In this document: one piece after another, positions 15,654 to 24,903 of the stretch
Layout of the letters: each line of letters starts with the position of its first letter
Position numbering within the stretch: the first letter of the stretch is position 1
DNA from: Magnetovibrio blakemorei
GTDB lineage: Bacteria > Pseudomonadota > Alphaproteobacteria > Rhodospirillales > Magnetovibrionaceae
Length of the DNA stretch: 54,036 bases
Direction: 5' to 3'
Assembly: GCF_001746755.1 (NCBI RefSeq)
Contig: NZ_MCGG01000020.1
Span: 35,335 to 89,370 of the forward strand
The notes under the pieces: model-generated
Database searches by the model: none
What the model was told of the DNA's origin: nothing
Seen by the model: the letters and a program-made list of their open reading frames with translations, nothing else
Made by a program: the position numbers and the translations under genes

Positions 15654-17806
15654 TTACTGTATTGTCTGTGAGGTTATATTTCTTGCCAATTTGAGTGTTT
15701 CCAAAGCCTGAGTGATGTCCTCGCCCTTTCCTTTGGTGTAAAGCGTAATTTTAGTATCCTCATGCTTGACATGACCTATCAACCAATCGCGCATGAACTT
15801 ACGTAGATTATGTAATGTTTCTTGATTTTGCTCTTTGCGCCAGCTTTCCGACAACTCATGAATTTGTGCAGCAAGGTCTCTGTGAAAGTCACGATGAATC
15901 TCAAGGCCAGGATAATCACAAACTCTCATAATCTCTTCTTCTCGTCTGAAATGGAAATGGGCGTAGTCAATTAAATTCCCAATTACATCACCCACCTCGT
16001 GCTCATCAATTGAAGAATAAGATAACTTGTTCGTAAACAAGATCAGTGTTTGATGATCTCGGTCAATGGCATCCACGCCGACACGCAAGCTGTCCGCCCA
16101 AATCAACACATCTTCATTTGTGGCCAGCGGCAACTCAAACCAAAACGTGCTGCCAGTACCCACTTCACTATCAAAACCTATCCGTCCCGACATCTGCTCC
16201 ACCAGCATCTTACTTACTGATAAGCCGATACCTGTGCCTTCTTTCGCCGTCATCGGGTCTGCGTGCAATCGGTTGAACGTCTGAAAGACGCCAGGATAGT
16301 CATCTTTGTCGATGCCGTGCCCCGTATCAGATACTGATATATGAAGAAATTTGTCATCTGTCTCGTGGCCATCGATAGTTACGGTGCCACCATCTTTATT
16401 GTATTTTACTGCGTTGGAAATAAGATTGATCAAGACTTGCTTAAATCGATTAGAATCGGTGCGCAAAAACGATAAGGGTTTTCCGTCAAGTTTACTGGCA
16501 ATCGTTACTCCATTGGTTTTTCCAAGCGGGCGAATCAAATTCAAACAAACGGTCACAACTGCATTTGCATTAAGCTCCTCCAAAGAGAGTGAAGTTTGAT
16601 CAGCCTCGATTCTGGCCAGATCAAGGATTTGATTGATGAGTTTGAGGAGGTGCCCACCCCCCTCAAGAATGTTTTCAACATACTCATTCTGTGTGGGTAA
16701 AAGAGGGTGCTGTGGATCGTATTGCAGCATCTGGGCAAAACCTAAGACGGCATTCATGGGCGTTCGCAACTCGTGGCTCATGGAAGCAAGAAATGCTGAC
16801 TTTGCATTGTTGCATGCTTCGGCTTCTTGCTTGGCGACTGCCAGCGCAGCTTCGACCAGTTTCTGCTCAGAAATATCACGAAATTCAATGACTCGAACAT
16901 CTTGACCCTTGTAGGCAAGATTCTTTCCTCTGATAGCAAGAGGATATTGCGAGCCATCCTTACGGACCCCCTTAACTTCATAGCTTGGTTGTAGCCCCGT
17001 TTGACGTTGGCGAGCACAATACCAAGGGTGTCTGAGGTAATGAGGTTAAAACCATCCATGCCGACGAGTTCCTGACCGCTGAAGCCGGTGATGTCTGATA
17101 AACCTTGATTGCACTCAAGGATAACCCCACGATCATGGATTACGATCCCACCATACGAGGCATCACTGAGTGCCCTAAAACGTTCTTCGCTGTCTTTAAG
17201 CGCTTTCACGTTGCGTCGTAACACCACGCCAGTCATAAAACCGAGGGACAGAATGATGACAATTAAAATTACAAACTGAACGTCAAATAGCCGTAAATTG
17301 TCATTCATGTCTCTCAGTAGCAATGTCGAGGTGTCGTTGGCAGAAGTTTGGAAATCTTCGAAGGCCTGATCAAAACGCTGTTCGTTAGGCGTTCCAATGC
17401 CGGATTGGGTTTGGTTTTCCCATCTTTGCTTGGCGATTTCCCGAAAGGCGATGATGCCCTTAAGTGTCTTTTCGGCCTGTCGCCGTACAATAATATTCCT
17501 AACAGTTAAAATCTGACCCTCGGGGCCAGCACCGCCATGAAGAAGGGCCTGTGCATACCATTCACCTTGATCAATATGCTTCCAGACAATACCAATATTA
17601 AGGGATTGATCACCGCTGATGATTTCTTCTAACCACAGGTGCGCGGCGGTGATTTCAAGTTTTGCTTCTTCAATGGCATTGATCTGAGGGGCATAACGAT
17701 GGGCCATATCGTGTCCCGTGAAGAACGAGAACACCACGGCAAACGCAACAAATAGTGTGGCAAACGTGATCCAAAATATCTTATGCCGCCAGAAAAAACA
17801 CCTCAT
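15654..17806 (-). pseudogene. Hemerythrin-containing sensor histidine kinase, split by a frameshift
   Basis: Two frames make one protein of about 715 residues. Frame A (17806 down to about 17000) holds a transmembrane helix, a four-helix periplasmic sensor, a second helix and the first part of a PAS domain. Frame B (about 17000 to 15654) continues the PAS domain (YEVKGVRKDGSQYPLA, VIEFRDISEQK), then HisKA (SMSHELRTPMN), HATPase (NLISNAVKYN, DTGHGID, GTGIGLS). It ends in a bacteriohemerythrin domain (DRDHQTL, HFHFRREE, HRDFH, HVKHED) that could bind a di-iron site and sense oxygen. A single missing base near 16997-17010 (minus strand GTCAAACGGGG) restores one frame. It may be a real mutation or a sequence error. 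Confidence 0.8.
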
Positions 17807-18308
17807 TGCGTGCCCCCCGTTGTACTCCCGCCGCGTTCTAGATTATTTTTTTATCATACTCTCCATTAATGCGTGCGCACATAGGCCATAATACTAGAGG
17901 GTTTTCGTGATTTAGTGAAGTTTTGTTCTTCTATTTTGCCATGGATGGCTCCCACCTACTGGAATTACGAATGTCTCTTCTGGCTAAAAGCTGCCGTAAA
18001 AGGGACGTGCGCGAAAACCCTATGTGTAGTGGCTGTCTGCATTAACCGGACACCTGATCAAAGATGATTTTGGTGTAACGATTGACAGGTCAGGCGTTGC
18101 CGCAAAAAACGCTAACCCATTTTGACTTCACCGATGAGCCGTTGTTAAATGGGATCAGCCATACGGCATAAGAATCGAGAATACTCTGTTAAAGAGAGCC
18201 AAAAGCAGAAACAAGCGGTAACAAGCCGCACACCGTAGGCAACACCCAAAAACAGCAGGCTGCTGGCGACCCCGCGTGGTCTTTGGCGGCGAATATTGGA
18301 GTTGCAAT
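17807..18308. other. Gene-free stretch within the island
   Basis: About 500 bases with no supported gene; the open frames are short and lack family signals or ribosome sites. The right part (about 18020-18260) is richer in GC than the left. It may hold the promoters of the kinase (minus) and the CoiA-like gene (plus). No repeat or insertion-sequence end could be confirmed. Confidence 0.45.
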
Positions 18309-19076
18309 ATGAAGCTTGCGATTATTGATGGACAACGCCGAGAAGCCCAACCGGGCCTATCCGGTGAATGCCCGGTGTGTAAGGCAACAACCATCGCCAA
18401 ATGTGGCGAAAAGAATATCTGGCACTGGGCGCACAAGGGCAAACGGAATTGTGATCGCTGGTGGGAAAACGAAACCGAATGGCACCGCGACTGGAAAAAC
18501 CACTTTCCAGTCGAATGGCAGGAAGTTGTGCGCCGGGCAAATGACGGTGAAAAACATATTGTTGATGTGAAGACAGATCAGGACTGGGTGATCGAGTTTC
18601 AGCACTCATATATCAATCCAGACGAGCGGCGGTCGCGGGAAAGCTTTTACGGAAATATGGTGTGGGTCGTTGACGGCCTTCGTCGAAAGAACGATCTCAA
18701 GCAATTCGCCGAGTCTGTGAGATATGGATCTTCGATATTCAAAAAACCATTGATAGTAACTGTTCATCTATTTGAATGCAGGCTCGTGAAAGAATGGGCC
18801 TCCAGTCATGTCCCCGTCTTTTTTGATTTTGGTGAAGAAAATCAGCCGCACGGACTTTGGTTGCTTATTCCGATGGGCTTGGACGATAAAGCGTACATCA
18901 CACTGGTCGGAAAAGAGAATTTTATTAACTGGCACCGCAAAGGCGATTTCAACCCTCAACCATTTATCGACCAGATGAAACTATACGAGCAAGAAAGAGT
19001 GCGTGCGGTGAAGATGCGCTACGCACCTCAGCTGATGCCTCACCGGATGATGCGGCGTTCCCGTAGGCGCTTTTGA
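18309..19076 (+). CDS. CoiA-like nuclease-domain protein
   Basis: GGAG stands eight bases before the ATG at 18309, which is preferred over an upstream in-frame start; 255 residues. An N-terminal zinc-finger-like part (ECPVC, IWHWAHKG) is followed by the restriction-endonuclease-like segment of the CoiA family: ETEWHRDWK, HIVDVKTDQDWVIEFQHSYI. Here D, E-x-Q and nearby residues form a PD-(D/E)xK-type site. CoiA homologues act in DNA uptake or are cargo of defence islands; the family is loosely characterised. The location beside hipBA in an integrated island favours a defence or element-maintenance role (inference). Confidence 0.78.
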   Translation: MKLAIIDGQRREAQPGLSGECPVCKATTIAKCGEKNIWHWAHKGKRNCDRWWENETEWHRDWKNHFPVEWQEVVRRANDGEKHIVDVKTDQDWVIEFQHSYINPDERRSRESFYGNMVWVVDGLRRKNDLKQFAESVRYGSSIFKKPLIVTVHLFECRLVKEWASSHVPVFFDFGEENQPHGLWLLIPMGLDDKAYITLVGKENFINWHRKGDFNPQPFIDQMKLYEQERVRAVKMRYAPQLMPHRMMRRSRRRF

Positions 19077-19104
19077 CGGTAATAAGGCGCATCAGAAACG
19101 GTTC

Positions 19105-19146
19105 TTTCTATAGCTCATAATTGATGCAGATCATGAGCTATAGAAA
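19105..19146. promoter_or_regulatory. Perfect 14-bp inverted repeat upstream of hipB
   Basis: TTTCTATAGCTCAT and ATGAGCTATAGAAA face each other across 14 bases. There is no T-run after it, so an operator is more likely than a terminator. A similar half (CTATCGCTCATG) recurs at about 19154-19165. Confidence 0.5.
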
Positions 19147-19214
19147 ACGGCACTATCGCTCATGACCCATCAAAGCGTCGAAGCCACCCTATACAAACTC
19201 AACAAACAGTGATA

Positions 19215-19265
19215 ATGATCTATAAATAGGTCATTAAAATATTATAGGGTCTGTTTATAGATCAT
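19215..19265. promoter_or_regulatory. Inverted repeat operator candidate just before hipB
   Basis: The arms ATGATCTATAAATAG and CTGTTTATAGATCAT match at 14 of 15 positions with 21 bases between. The right arm ends 12 bases before the hipB start. The spacing and AT-rich core fit autorepression by the XRE antitoxin dimer, as known for hipBA (inference for this site). Confidence 0.55.
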
Positions 19266-19277
19266 ATGTGAGCGCAG

Positions 19278-19616
19278 ATGGGAAAGCCAACGACACGCAG
19301 TTATTCTCGCTATGGACGGGAGGCCGCCGAATTGCTCGGCCACATGATCCGCAATGCCCGCATTGAGCGGGAATGGACGGTTGCGGAGGTGGCGGAGCGC
19401 GCGGGCGTATCGCGCGGGCTCGTCCAACGCATCGAAAACGGCGATATGGGCTGTTCGATCGGTGCGGTGTTCGAGGTGGCAGCGCTTGTCGGTGTGCATC
19501 TGTTCGATGCCGAGCCGACCACGTTGACACGCCATCTCGCCATGGCGCGCGATAAGATGACCTTGCTTCCCAAAGCGGTGCGGCCGAGCCTGAAGGCGGT
19601 GAAGGATGAATTCTAA
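19278..19616 (+). CDS. hipB: HipB-like XRE-family antitoxin/repressor
   Basis: The 112-residue protein has a helix-turn-helix domain at about 15-75 (LLGHMIRNARIEREWTVAEV, AGVSRGLVQRIENGD). In HipBA modules this protein binds upstream DNA as a dimer and neutralises the HipA kinase. Its frame ends 11 bases inside the hipA frame, so the pair is translationally coupled. Inverted repeats directly upstream are likely binding sites. The C-terminal about 30 residues are basic. Confidence 0.85.
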   Translation: MGKPTTRSYSRYGREAAELLGHMIRNARIEREWTVAEVAERAGVSRGLVQRIENGDMGCSIGAVFEVAALVGVHLFDAEPTTLTRHLAMARDKMTLLPKAVRPSLKAVKDEF

Positions 19617-20898
19617 ATCGCGTCCCGAAGAAGCTTATGTGTGGATTTGGCTGCCCAGCGCGACCGAGCCAGTGGTGGCGGGCCGCATTGCGCGCGATGG
19701 CGAGCGCCTGATCTTCAACTACGGCCAAAGTTACTTGGCCCGCGAAGACGCGATCGCGATCTATGAGCCGGAACTGCCGTTGGGGCGCGGTGCAATTATG
19801 CCGGAATCCGGTTTGAATATAGCAAGCTGTTTACGTGACGGCGCGCCTGATGCCTGGGGTCGACGGGTGATCCTCAACCGCACGCTCGGCCTCAGGGGTA
19901 GGGACGCGGATATCGGTGCGCTCGATGAACTGACTTATATGCTCGAATCCGGGTCCGACCGCATTGGCGCGCTGGATTTCCAACTTTCAGCGACGGATTA
20001 CGTGGCGCGCGCGGCAAAGGCAGCGACGCTTGAAGAGCTGTTGAGTGCGGCAGAAAAAGTAGAAGCCGGTATTCCTTTGACTCCTGAGTTGGATCAAGCG
20101 CTGTTCCATGGCAGTTCATTAGGGGGCGCGCGCCCGAAGGCGATGATTGAAGATGGTGATCGCAAACTGATCGCGAAGTTTTCTTCGTCAAATGACACCC
20201 ATAACGTGGTGAAGGGTGAATTTATCGCCATGCGCTTGGCGTCGAAAGTTGGACTGCATGTTGCTCCGGTTCACTTGACGCGAGCGGCGGGCAAGGACGT
20301 GCTGTTGGTCGAGCGTTTCGATCGGGCGCGTGTGGCAGAGGGATGGCAACGCAAAGCGATGGTTTCCGCCCTGACGCTGTTTGGTCTCGATGAAATGATG
20401 GCTCGCTATGCAAGCTATGAAGACTTGACGGAGATCATTCGCCACCGCTTCACCAAGCCGAAAGAGACCTTGCGCGAACTGTTCGGACGGTTGGTTTTCA
20501 ACATTCTCTGCGGCAATACCGACGATCATGCGCGCAATCATGCGGCCTTTTGGGACGGCAAGCACCTGACCCTGACACCCGCTTACGACATCTGCCCGCA
20601 AAACAGGACCGGCAATGAAGCCAGTCAGGCGATGTTGATCACTGGCGAGAATCGGATGAGTAGGCTTTCGACCTGTATTGAAGCCGCCCCGCACTTCCTC
20701 ATTAATCCTGAAAGCGCCGCGCAGATCATCGCCGGTCAGATTGAAGCTTTGCATGCGGCATGGCCAGTGGTTTGCGCTGAAGCAAACTTGAACCCGGTCG
20801 AGCGTAAACTGCTCGTGGACCACGTCTTTCTTAACCCTTTCATATTTGAAGGGGCACCAAAGAACTTGAGTACTTTGGCGAGTCACTTCTTGGCGTGA
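19606..20898 (+). CDS. hipA: HipA-like serine/threonine kinase toxin
   Basis: The 430-residue protein carries an N-terminal subdomain at 10-90 (RDGERLIFNYGQSYL, LPLGRGA), the nucleotide loop GSSLGGARPKAMIEDG near 165-180, and LIAKFSS. The catalytic segment is NILCGNTDDHARNH with Asp306, and YDICP with Asp328. All are hallmarks of HipA kinases. Known HipA toxins phosphorylate glutamyl- or other tRNA synthetases and cause growth arrest. It overlaps hipB by 11 bases. As island cargo it may stabilise the element or protect against phage. Confidence 0.87.
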   Translation: MNSKSRPEEAYVWIWLPSATEPVVAGRIARDGERLIFNYGQSYLAREDAIAIYEPELPLGRGAIMPESGLNIASCLRDGAPDAWGRRVILNRTLGLRGRDADIGALDELTYMLESGSDRIGALDFQLSATDYVARAAKAATLEELLSAAEKVEAGIPLTPELDQALFHGSSLGGARPKAMIEDGDRKLIAKFSSSNDTHNVVKGEFIAMRLASKVGLHVAPVHLTRAAGKDVLLVERFDRARVAEGWQRKAMVSALTLFGLDEMMARYASYEDLTEIIRHRFTKPKETLRELFGRLVFNILCGNTDDHARNHAAFWDGKHLTLTPAYDICPQNRTGNEASQAMLITGENRMSRLSTCIEAAPHFLINPESAAQIIAGQIEALHAAWPVVCAEANLNPVERKLLVDHVFLNPFIFEGAPKNLSTLASHFLA

Positions 20899-20949
20899 AG
20901 AGCGGATATCTGACGGAAGCTAAAAACCAGAAACTGCATGGGGTGAGAA

Positions 20950-21306
20950 ATGGAACCGCGTATCACGACATCAGAACTGGCATATTATGTCCAACGTCAA
21001 TTCGGCATAGATCCGTACGATTTTGCATTTGAGTTTTTTCAGAGATGGCTGCGTGCTGAGCCAGAGATTTTTTTGCATGAAAATCGAATTCAGGAAGAGG
21101 ATGTTAAAATCAGGGATACCTCAGCACGATCAAAAGTGAATTCTGATGGCATTGCCGAAAGGGCGTCTCGGCGGAATTCTCGACCCGACTTATTTTTAAC
21201 AATAGACACACCAAATGGAGACCCCATCGTTCACATGCCAGGAACTTTCACATCGACAGATATTTGGTGCGGCTTCAAAAACTTGCTGAAGCAAGTTTTT
21301 TTCTAA
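20950..21306 (+). CDS. Hypothetical protein, doubtful
   Basis: A 118-residue frame begins at an ATG with no strong ribosome site 51 bases after hipA, on the same strand. No family is recognised; it is rich in Arg, Asp and Phe, with no signal or membrane segment. Its last eight codons encode a terminator hairpin and the stop lies at the end of the T-run. A complete message would therefore barely include the stop, and the frame may be a truncated or chance reading. Confidence 0.4.
   Translation: MEPRITTSELAYYVQRQFGIDPYDFAFEFFQRWLRAEPEIFLHENRIQEEDVKIRDTSARSKVNSDGIAERASRRNSRPDLFLTIDTPNGDPIVHMPGTFTSTDIWCGFKNLLKQVFF
21278..21302 (+). terminator. Intrinsic terminator ending the hipBA unit
   Basis: AAAACTTGCT and AGCAAGTTTT form a 10-bp stem with a 2-base loop, followed by further T residues. 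It lies within the 3' end of the hypothetical frame after hipA. Confidence 0.7.
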
Positions 21307-21445
21307 AATCGAATAACCATTTGAAAAATATAATAACTTGAATATTTTTTTATGTTCTCAGCCACAAAAACTATCTTAAGAGAGTTTTCAAGTGAGCCCA
21401 TTCATTGTCAGCCAACGTAGTAAGCATGGCTGGTTAAGTAGGGCG

Positions 21446-22705
21446 CTACGAAAGTTTGTCGTGATGATCGACAGGCGTGTCGTGTGCGTAATGCTTCTCG
21501 AGCATCTTAACATCGCTGTGTCCCATGTTTTTAGCAATGATCCACGCGCCAAGCTCTTTGATGTTGTGCGTCGCGTAGCTATGTCGAAGGCTATACAGGC
21601 TATAGGGCTTCCCGTAAGCGTCATGCGTGACGCCAAGCTCATCCATGTAGCGCGAAAATGCTTTTTTCATGGAGTGGATTTTGTCGCCTTCATACGTGCA
21701 AAAAATGTAATCATCATCCATGCAAAACAAAGCTTGTTTGGCGCGGTAGTAGTCCAACACTGTCCATAATCCGCCCTTCGGAATAACCTTGCGAGCTGAT
21801 CCTTTGGTTTTTCCAGCACGCTCGGCGTTCACAACAATCATACGGACCTCGTTGTTGGCTTCGTCCAAGTCCGTCTGTAAGTGCTTCCACTTGATGGCGT
21901 TCGCTTCTTCGCCTGGGCGTATGCCTGTGTAATACAAAAATGCGATATAGAGCGCGAGCTGATCTCGATAATGAACAACAGTGCGAGCGAGTTTTTTGTC
22001 GGATTTACGCTGCCAGCTTTTACCAAGAATGAGCTGCATTTGCTTGCGCGTGAAAGCTGGGCGCTTTTCACTACGCCCGCCAATGTCCATCACTTTGGGC
22101 TTGTGTGCTAACGTTAGCCAGCCCTGGTCTTGGGCGTAATCAAATATCTGTTTCAGTGTTGCGTTTTCACGCTTGATAGTCGCCGCTGAAGGCTTGCCCT
22201 CTTTCACACGGCGTTTGATCGTGCGTCCACCGCGCTCATATTCAATAAAGTCGTCACCAGCACCAATGCGCTTTTCCCAAAACGTCATGCGAAATTTTAT
22301 ATAATCTTCGATCCCGGCTTTCCCAACACGATCAATGCCCATGTCGCCGAAAAACGGTAGAAAGTAGCGATGGATCAGCGCCTTCTTTTCAGCGTATGCG
22401 GTTGCGGAGTGTTTCGGTAGGCCAGCATCCATATTGGATTTGTAGTTATCGAGGAACGCTTCAGCGACATCTTTGAACTGCTTGGACTTGAGCTGGAAGC
22501 CAGCCTTCAAATCACCTTCACGTTCAAAATACCAAGCAATGGCGCGGTTCTTGGCTTCGTCGTGATTGGACGTTCCGGCTGCTTTGGACTTCCAGCCTTT
22601 TTGGCCACTGTTCTTGACGCGGATGTATAGTGCCTTCGTGTGCGCCATGTCGTAAACGACAGCGACGGGCTTACCATTTACAAAATGAACAGCCTCACTT
22701 CCCAT
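21446..22705 (-). CDS. Tyrosine recombinase/integrase of the island
   Basis: The 419-residue protein has an N-terminal arm and SAM-like core-binding region (about 60-200) and a catalytic domain. The catalytic domain includes the Arg in YYTGIRPGEE, Arg374 in YSLRHSYATH (Tyr in place of the usual His of HxxR, as in several phage integrases), His396 in MGHS and nucleophile Tyr406 in LEKHYAH. It starts about 130 bases from the 3' end of the tRNA-Arg gene and reads into the island, the normal arrangement for a tRNA-targeting integrase. It appears intact. Confidence 0.92.
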   Translation of the reverse strand: MGSEAVHFVNGKPVAVVYDMAHTKALYIRVKNSGQKGWKSKAAGTSNHDEAKNRAIAWYFEREGDLKAGFQLKSKQFKDVAEAFLDNYKSNMDAGLPKHSATAYAEKKALIHRYFLPFFGDMGIDRVGKAGIEDYIKFRMTFWEKRIGAGDDFIEYERGGRTIKRRVKEGKPSAATIKRENATLKQIFDYAQDQGWLTLAHKPKVMDIGGRSEKRPAFTRKQMQLILGKSWQRKSDKKLARTVVHYRDQLALYIAFLYYTGIRPGEEANAIKWKHLQTDLDEANNEVRMIVVNAERAGKTKGSARKVIPKGGLWTVLDYYRAKQALFCMDDDYIFCTYEGDKIHSMKKAFSRYMDELGVTHDAYGKPYSLYSLRHSYATHNIKELGAWIIAKNMGHSDVKMLEKHYAHDTPVDHHDKLS

Positions 22706-22769
22706 CCCACAAGCGCCTATCTACCTGATATCAAACACTTTATATACGATTATATATGCTCAGATAACT

Positions 22770-22806
22770 ATAAAGCCCCGCTGACTGATCGTCAACGAGG
22801 CTTTAT
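22770..22806 (-). terminator. Terminator downstream of tRNA-Arg
   Basis: ATAAAGCC and GGCTTTAT, with inner pairing CGCTGAC/GTCAacG, form a long hairpin. On the minus strand it stands 27 bases past the tRNA and ends in TTTAT. It replaces the original terminator displaced to 8887. Confidence 0.55.
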
Positions 22807-22832
22807 AAGTTATTGAAATCATAGATAAATAA

Positions 22833-22909
<77 letters not shown>

Positions 22910-22918
22910 GTGGGGCGC

Positions 22919-22947
22919 ACATTAGCGTTTAGGGCGCTGGACCGCAA
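22919..22947 (-). promoter_or_regulatory. Sigma-70-type promoter of tRNA-Arg
   Basis: On the minus strand, TTGCGG, exactly 17 bases, then TAATGT. The expected start point is about three bases before the mature tRNA 5' end at 22909. Confidence 0.6.
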
Positions 22948-23071
22948 GCGTCGCTTCGTGTTCAGTGTGCACTTGCTGTCTTGGGCTATTCGGTCAATTA
23001 TATGAGCATCTTGACCCGGTTGGGTCGAGTGCGCAGATTGGGGCGCTTTTGGGAAGGATGAATGGCTCGTA

Positions 23072-24322
23072 ATGTTTAAAGGTTTGCTGGATAAATTCCG
23101 CAAGGGCACGACCCTCGATTATGAAGAAGCCAAGGAACTGGCGAGTGATCAAGACGTAAAAGTGCGTCAAGAGGTGGCGGAGCACCCCCGTGCTCAACCG
23201 GAAATCTTGTATTTTCTGGCCACCGACAAAGTGGCTTCGGTGCGCGCCGCCATCGCCAACAACTCGGCCACACCGCGCCTCGCCGATGTGCTGCTGACCA
23301 AGGACGTCGATGAAGTTGTGCGCAGCCAGTTGGCGGCGAAAATTTCCAAGCTGGCACCGGGATTGAGCGCCAATGAAGTGGATAAATTGCGCCGCATGAC
23401 CTATGAGGCGCTGGAAACCTTGGCCCGTGACCAAGCCGTCAAAGTGCGTCAAATCGTCGCCGAAACCTTAAAAGACATGGCCGATGCGCCGCCCGATGTG
23501 ATCCGTCATCTGGCCGAAGACACTGAATTGGTGGTGTGCGCCCCAGTGCTGGAAAATTCTCCGGTGCTGACCGAACGCGACTTGATTCAAATCATCAACC
23601 TCAATCCTACGGATGGTGCGTTGAGCGCCATTTCCAAACGGGCCAGCCTGTCCGACGAAGTGATGGAAGAGCTGTTTGCGTCTAACGATTCCGCCGCCGT
23701 GGCGGGGTTGCTGGGTAATGGTTCGGTGTCCATTAAAGAAGATTTGCTGGAACGCATTTGTGACAAATCGCGAACCGTCAAAGCTTTGCAAGACCCCCTG
23801 GTACACCGTCCGACGTTGCCCAAGGGCGTGGCCTTGCGGCTGGCCGATTTTGTCGCCGATCACTTGATTAAAGCGTTGTTGAACCGCAAAGACTTAGACC
23901 CGGTAACGGCGGCGGCGGTGCGCGAAGAGGTTTCGTGGCGTCTTGACCAGGCGGCCGAAAAAGAAGCCGCCGCGACCACCGAAACACCCTATAGCAAGGC
24001 CCAGCGGCTCCATGAAAATGGCGAACTGGCGCCCAGCATGGTGGAAAGTGCCTTGAAAGCGGGGCAGAAGGAATATGCCATCGCGGCGCTTGCGGTGCTG
24101 GCGGGTAAATCGGTTGCGGCCGTGGAAAAAATTGCCACGGCGGAAAATGCCAAGGCGGTTGTGTCTTTGTGCTGGAAAGCGGGTCTGGAACCGGAAAGCA
24201 TTTTGATCATGCAAAAGCGCTTTGGCGCCATCAAACCACCCAGTGTGCTCAAACCCAAAAATGGCGGTTTTCCGCTTTCTGATGACGAAATGGACTGGTT
24301 GCTGGAATTTTTTGGCGATTAA
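23072..24322 (+). CDS. DUF2336 (HEAT-like repeat) protein
   Basis: The 416-residue soluble protein is built of short helical repeats (DQDVKVRQEVAEHP, DKVASVRAAIANN, DQAVKVRQIVAETL) typical of DUF2336. This family is common in Alphaproteobacteria and has no settled function. The repeats probably form a curved protein-binding surface. The C-terminal 100 residues include a Glu/Ala-rich helix pair. It is the first backbone gene to the right of the tRNA and island. Confidence 0.85.
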   Translation: MFKGLLDKFRKGTTLDYEEAKELASDQDVKVRQEVAEHPRAQPEILYFLATDKVASVRAAIANNSATPRLADVLLTKDVDEVVRSQLAAKISKLAPGLSANEVDKLRRMTYEALETLARDQAVKVRQIVAETLKDMADAPPDVIRHLAEDTELVVCAPVLENSPVLTERDLIQIINLNPTDGALSAISKRASLSDEVMEELFASNDSAAVAGLLGNGSVSIKEDLLERICDKSRTVKALQDPLVHRPTLPKGVALRLADFVADHLIKALLNRKDLDPVTAAAVREEVSWRLDQAAEKEAAATTETPYSKAQRLHENGELAPSMVESALKAGQKEYAIAALAVLAGKSVAAVEKIATAENAKAVVSLCWKAGLEPESILIMQKRFGAIKPPSVLKPKNGGFPLSDDEMDWLLEFFGD

Positions 24323-24497
24323 GTCCTGACCTTGCGCCAAGTTTTGACTGTGGGCATGAACGTGCATCTGGAAATCTTCTCGAGTGCACATTATATTAGT
24401 CCCATCTCATATAGAAGGGCGCGCTGAGATGTCGGCGCGCTTGTCGATGACGCAACATTCAAAACCGCTAAAAAATGACAAACAGTGAGGAATAAAG

Positions 24498-24827
24498 ATG
24501 GGTTACGCAGATTTAGAGAAAACCGAAAAAGGCTTCCTGGTCAACCTGGACGACTGGAATGAAGACGTTGCCAAGGAAATTGCTGCCGCAGAAGACCTGC
24601 ACGATCTGAGCGACAAACACTGGGACCTGATTAAATTTTTGCGCGATGAATATGTGAACAACAACGGCAATCAGCCCAATGAACGCAATATGGTCAAAGC
24701 CATGGCGGACATCTGGGGCGAAAAGCCGAGCACCAAAGATTTGTATACGCTGTTCCCCATGCAGCCGTCCAAGCAGGCGACCAAAATTGCCGGACTACCG
24801 GAAACCAAACGCAAAGGCGGCTATTAA
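24498..24827 (+). CDS. DsrC/TusE-family protein without the redox cysteines
   Basis: The 109-residue protein shares the family fold and order: GFLVNLDDWNEDVAKEIAAAE, HWDLIKFLRDEY, and the C-terminal KQATKIAGLP. DsrC carries Cys in KQACKIAGLP and again at the penultimate position, and TusE keeps only the latter. Here the first is Thr and the tail ends KRKGGY, so both are gone. Cys-less members have been described as regulatory DsrC homologues. Sulfur-relay chemistry is therefore unlikely; a regulatory role is inferred. It is a monocistronic gene with a terminator after it. Confidence 0.85.
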   Translation: MGYADLEKTEKGFLVNLDDWNEDVAKEIAAAEDLHDLSDKHWDLIKFLRDEYVNNNGNQPNERNMVKAMADIWGEKPSTKDLYTLFPMQPSKQATKIAGLPETKRKGGY

Positions 24828-24862
24828 TCCCCGTGTTTGTTAAACCATAGCTGAATATGCAT

Positions 24863-24894
24863 AACCCGCTTCCCGTCTTCGGGGGGCGGGTTTT
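24863..24894 (+). terminator. Intrinsic terminator after the DsrC-like gene
   Basis: AACCCGCttccc pairs with ggggGGCGGGTT (the inner part includes G-T pairs), followed by TTTTGT. It ends just before the convergent GNAT gene. Confidence 0.65.
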
Positions 24895-24903
24895 GTCTTG
24901 GCC

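Noticed and set aside
17990-18140. Possible insertion-sequence end near ACCGGACACC
   Set aside because: No matching inverted copy or transposase fragment was found nearby.
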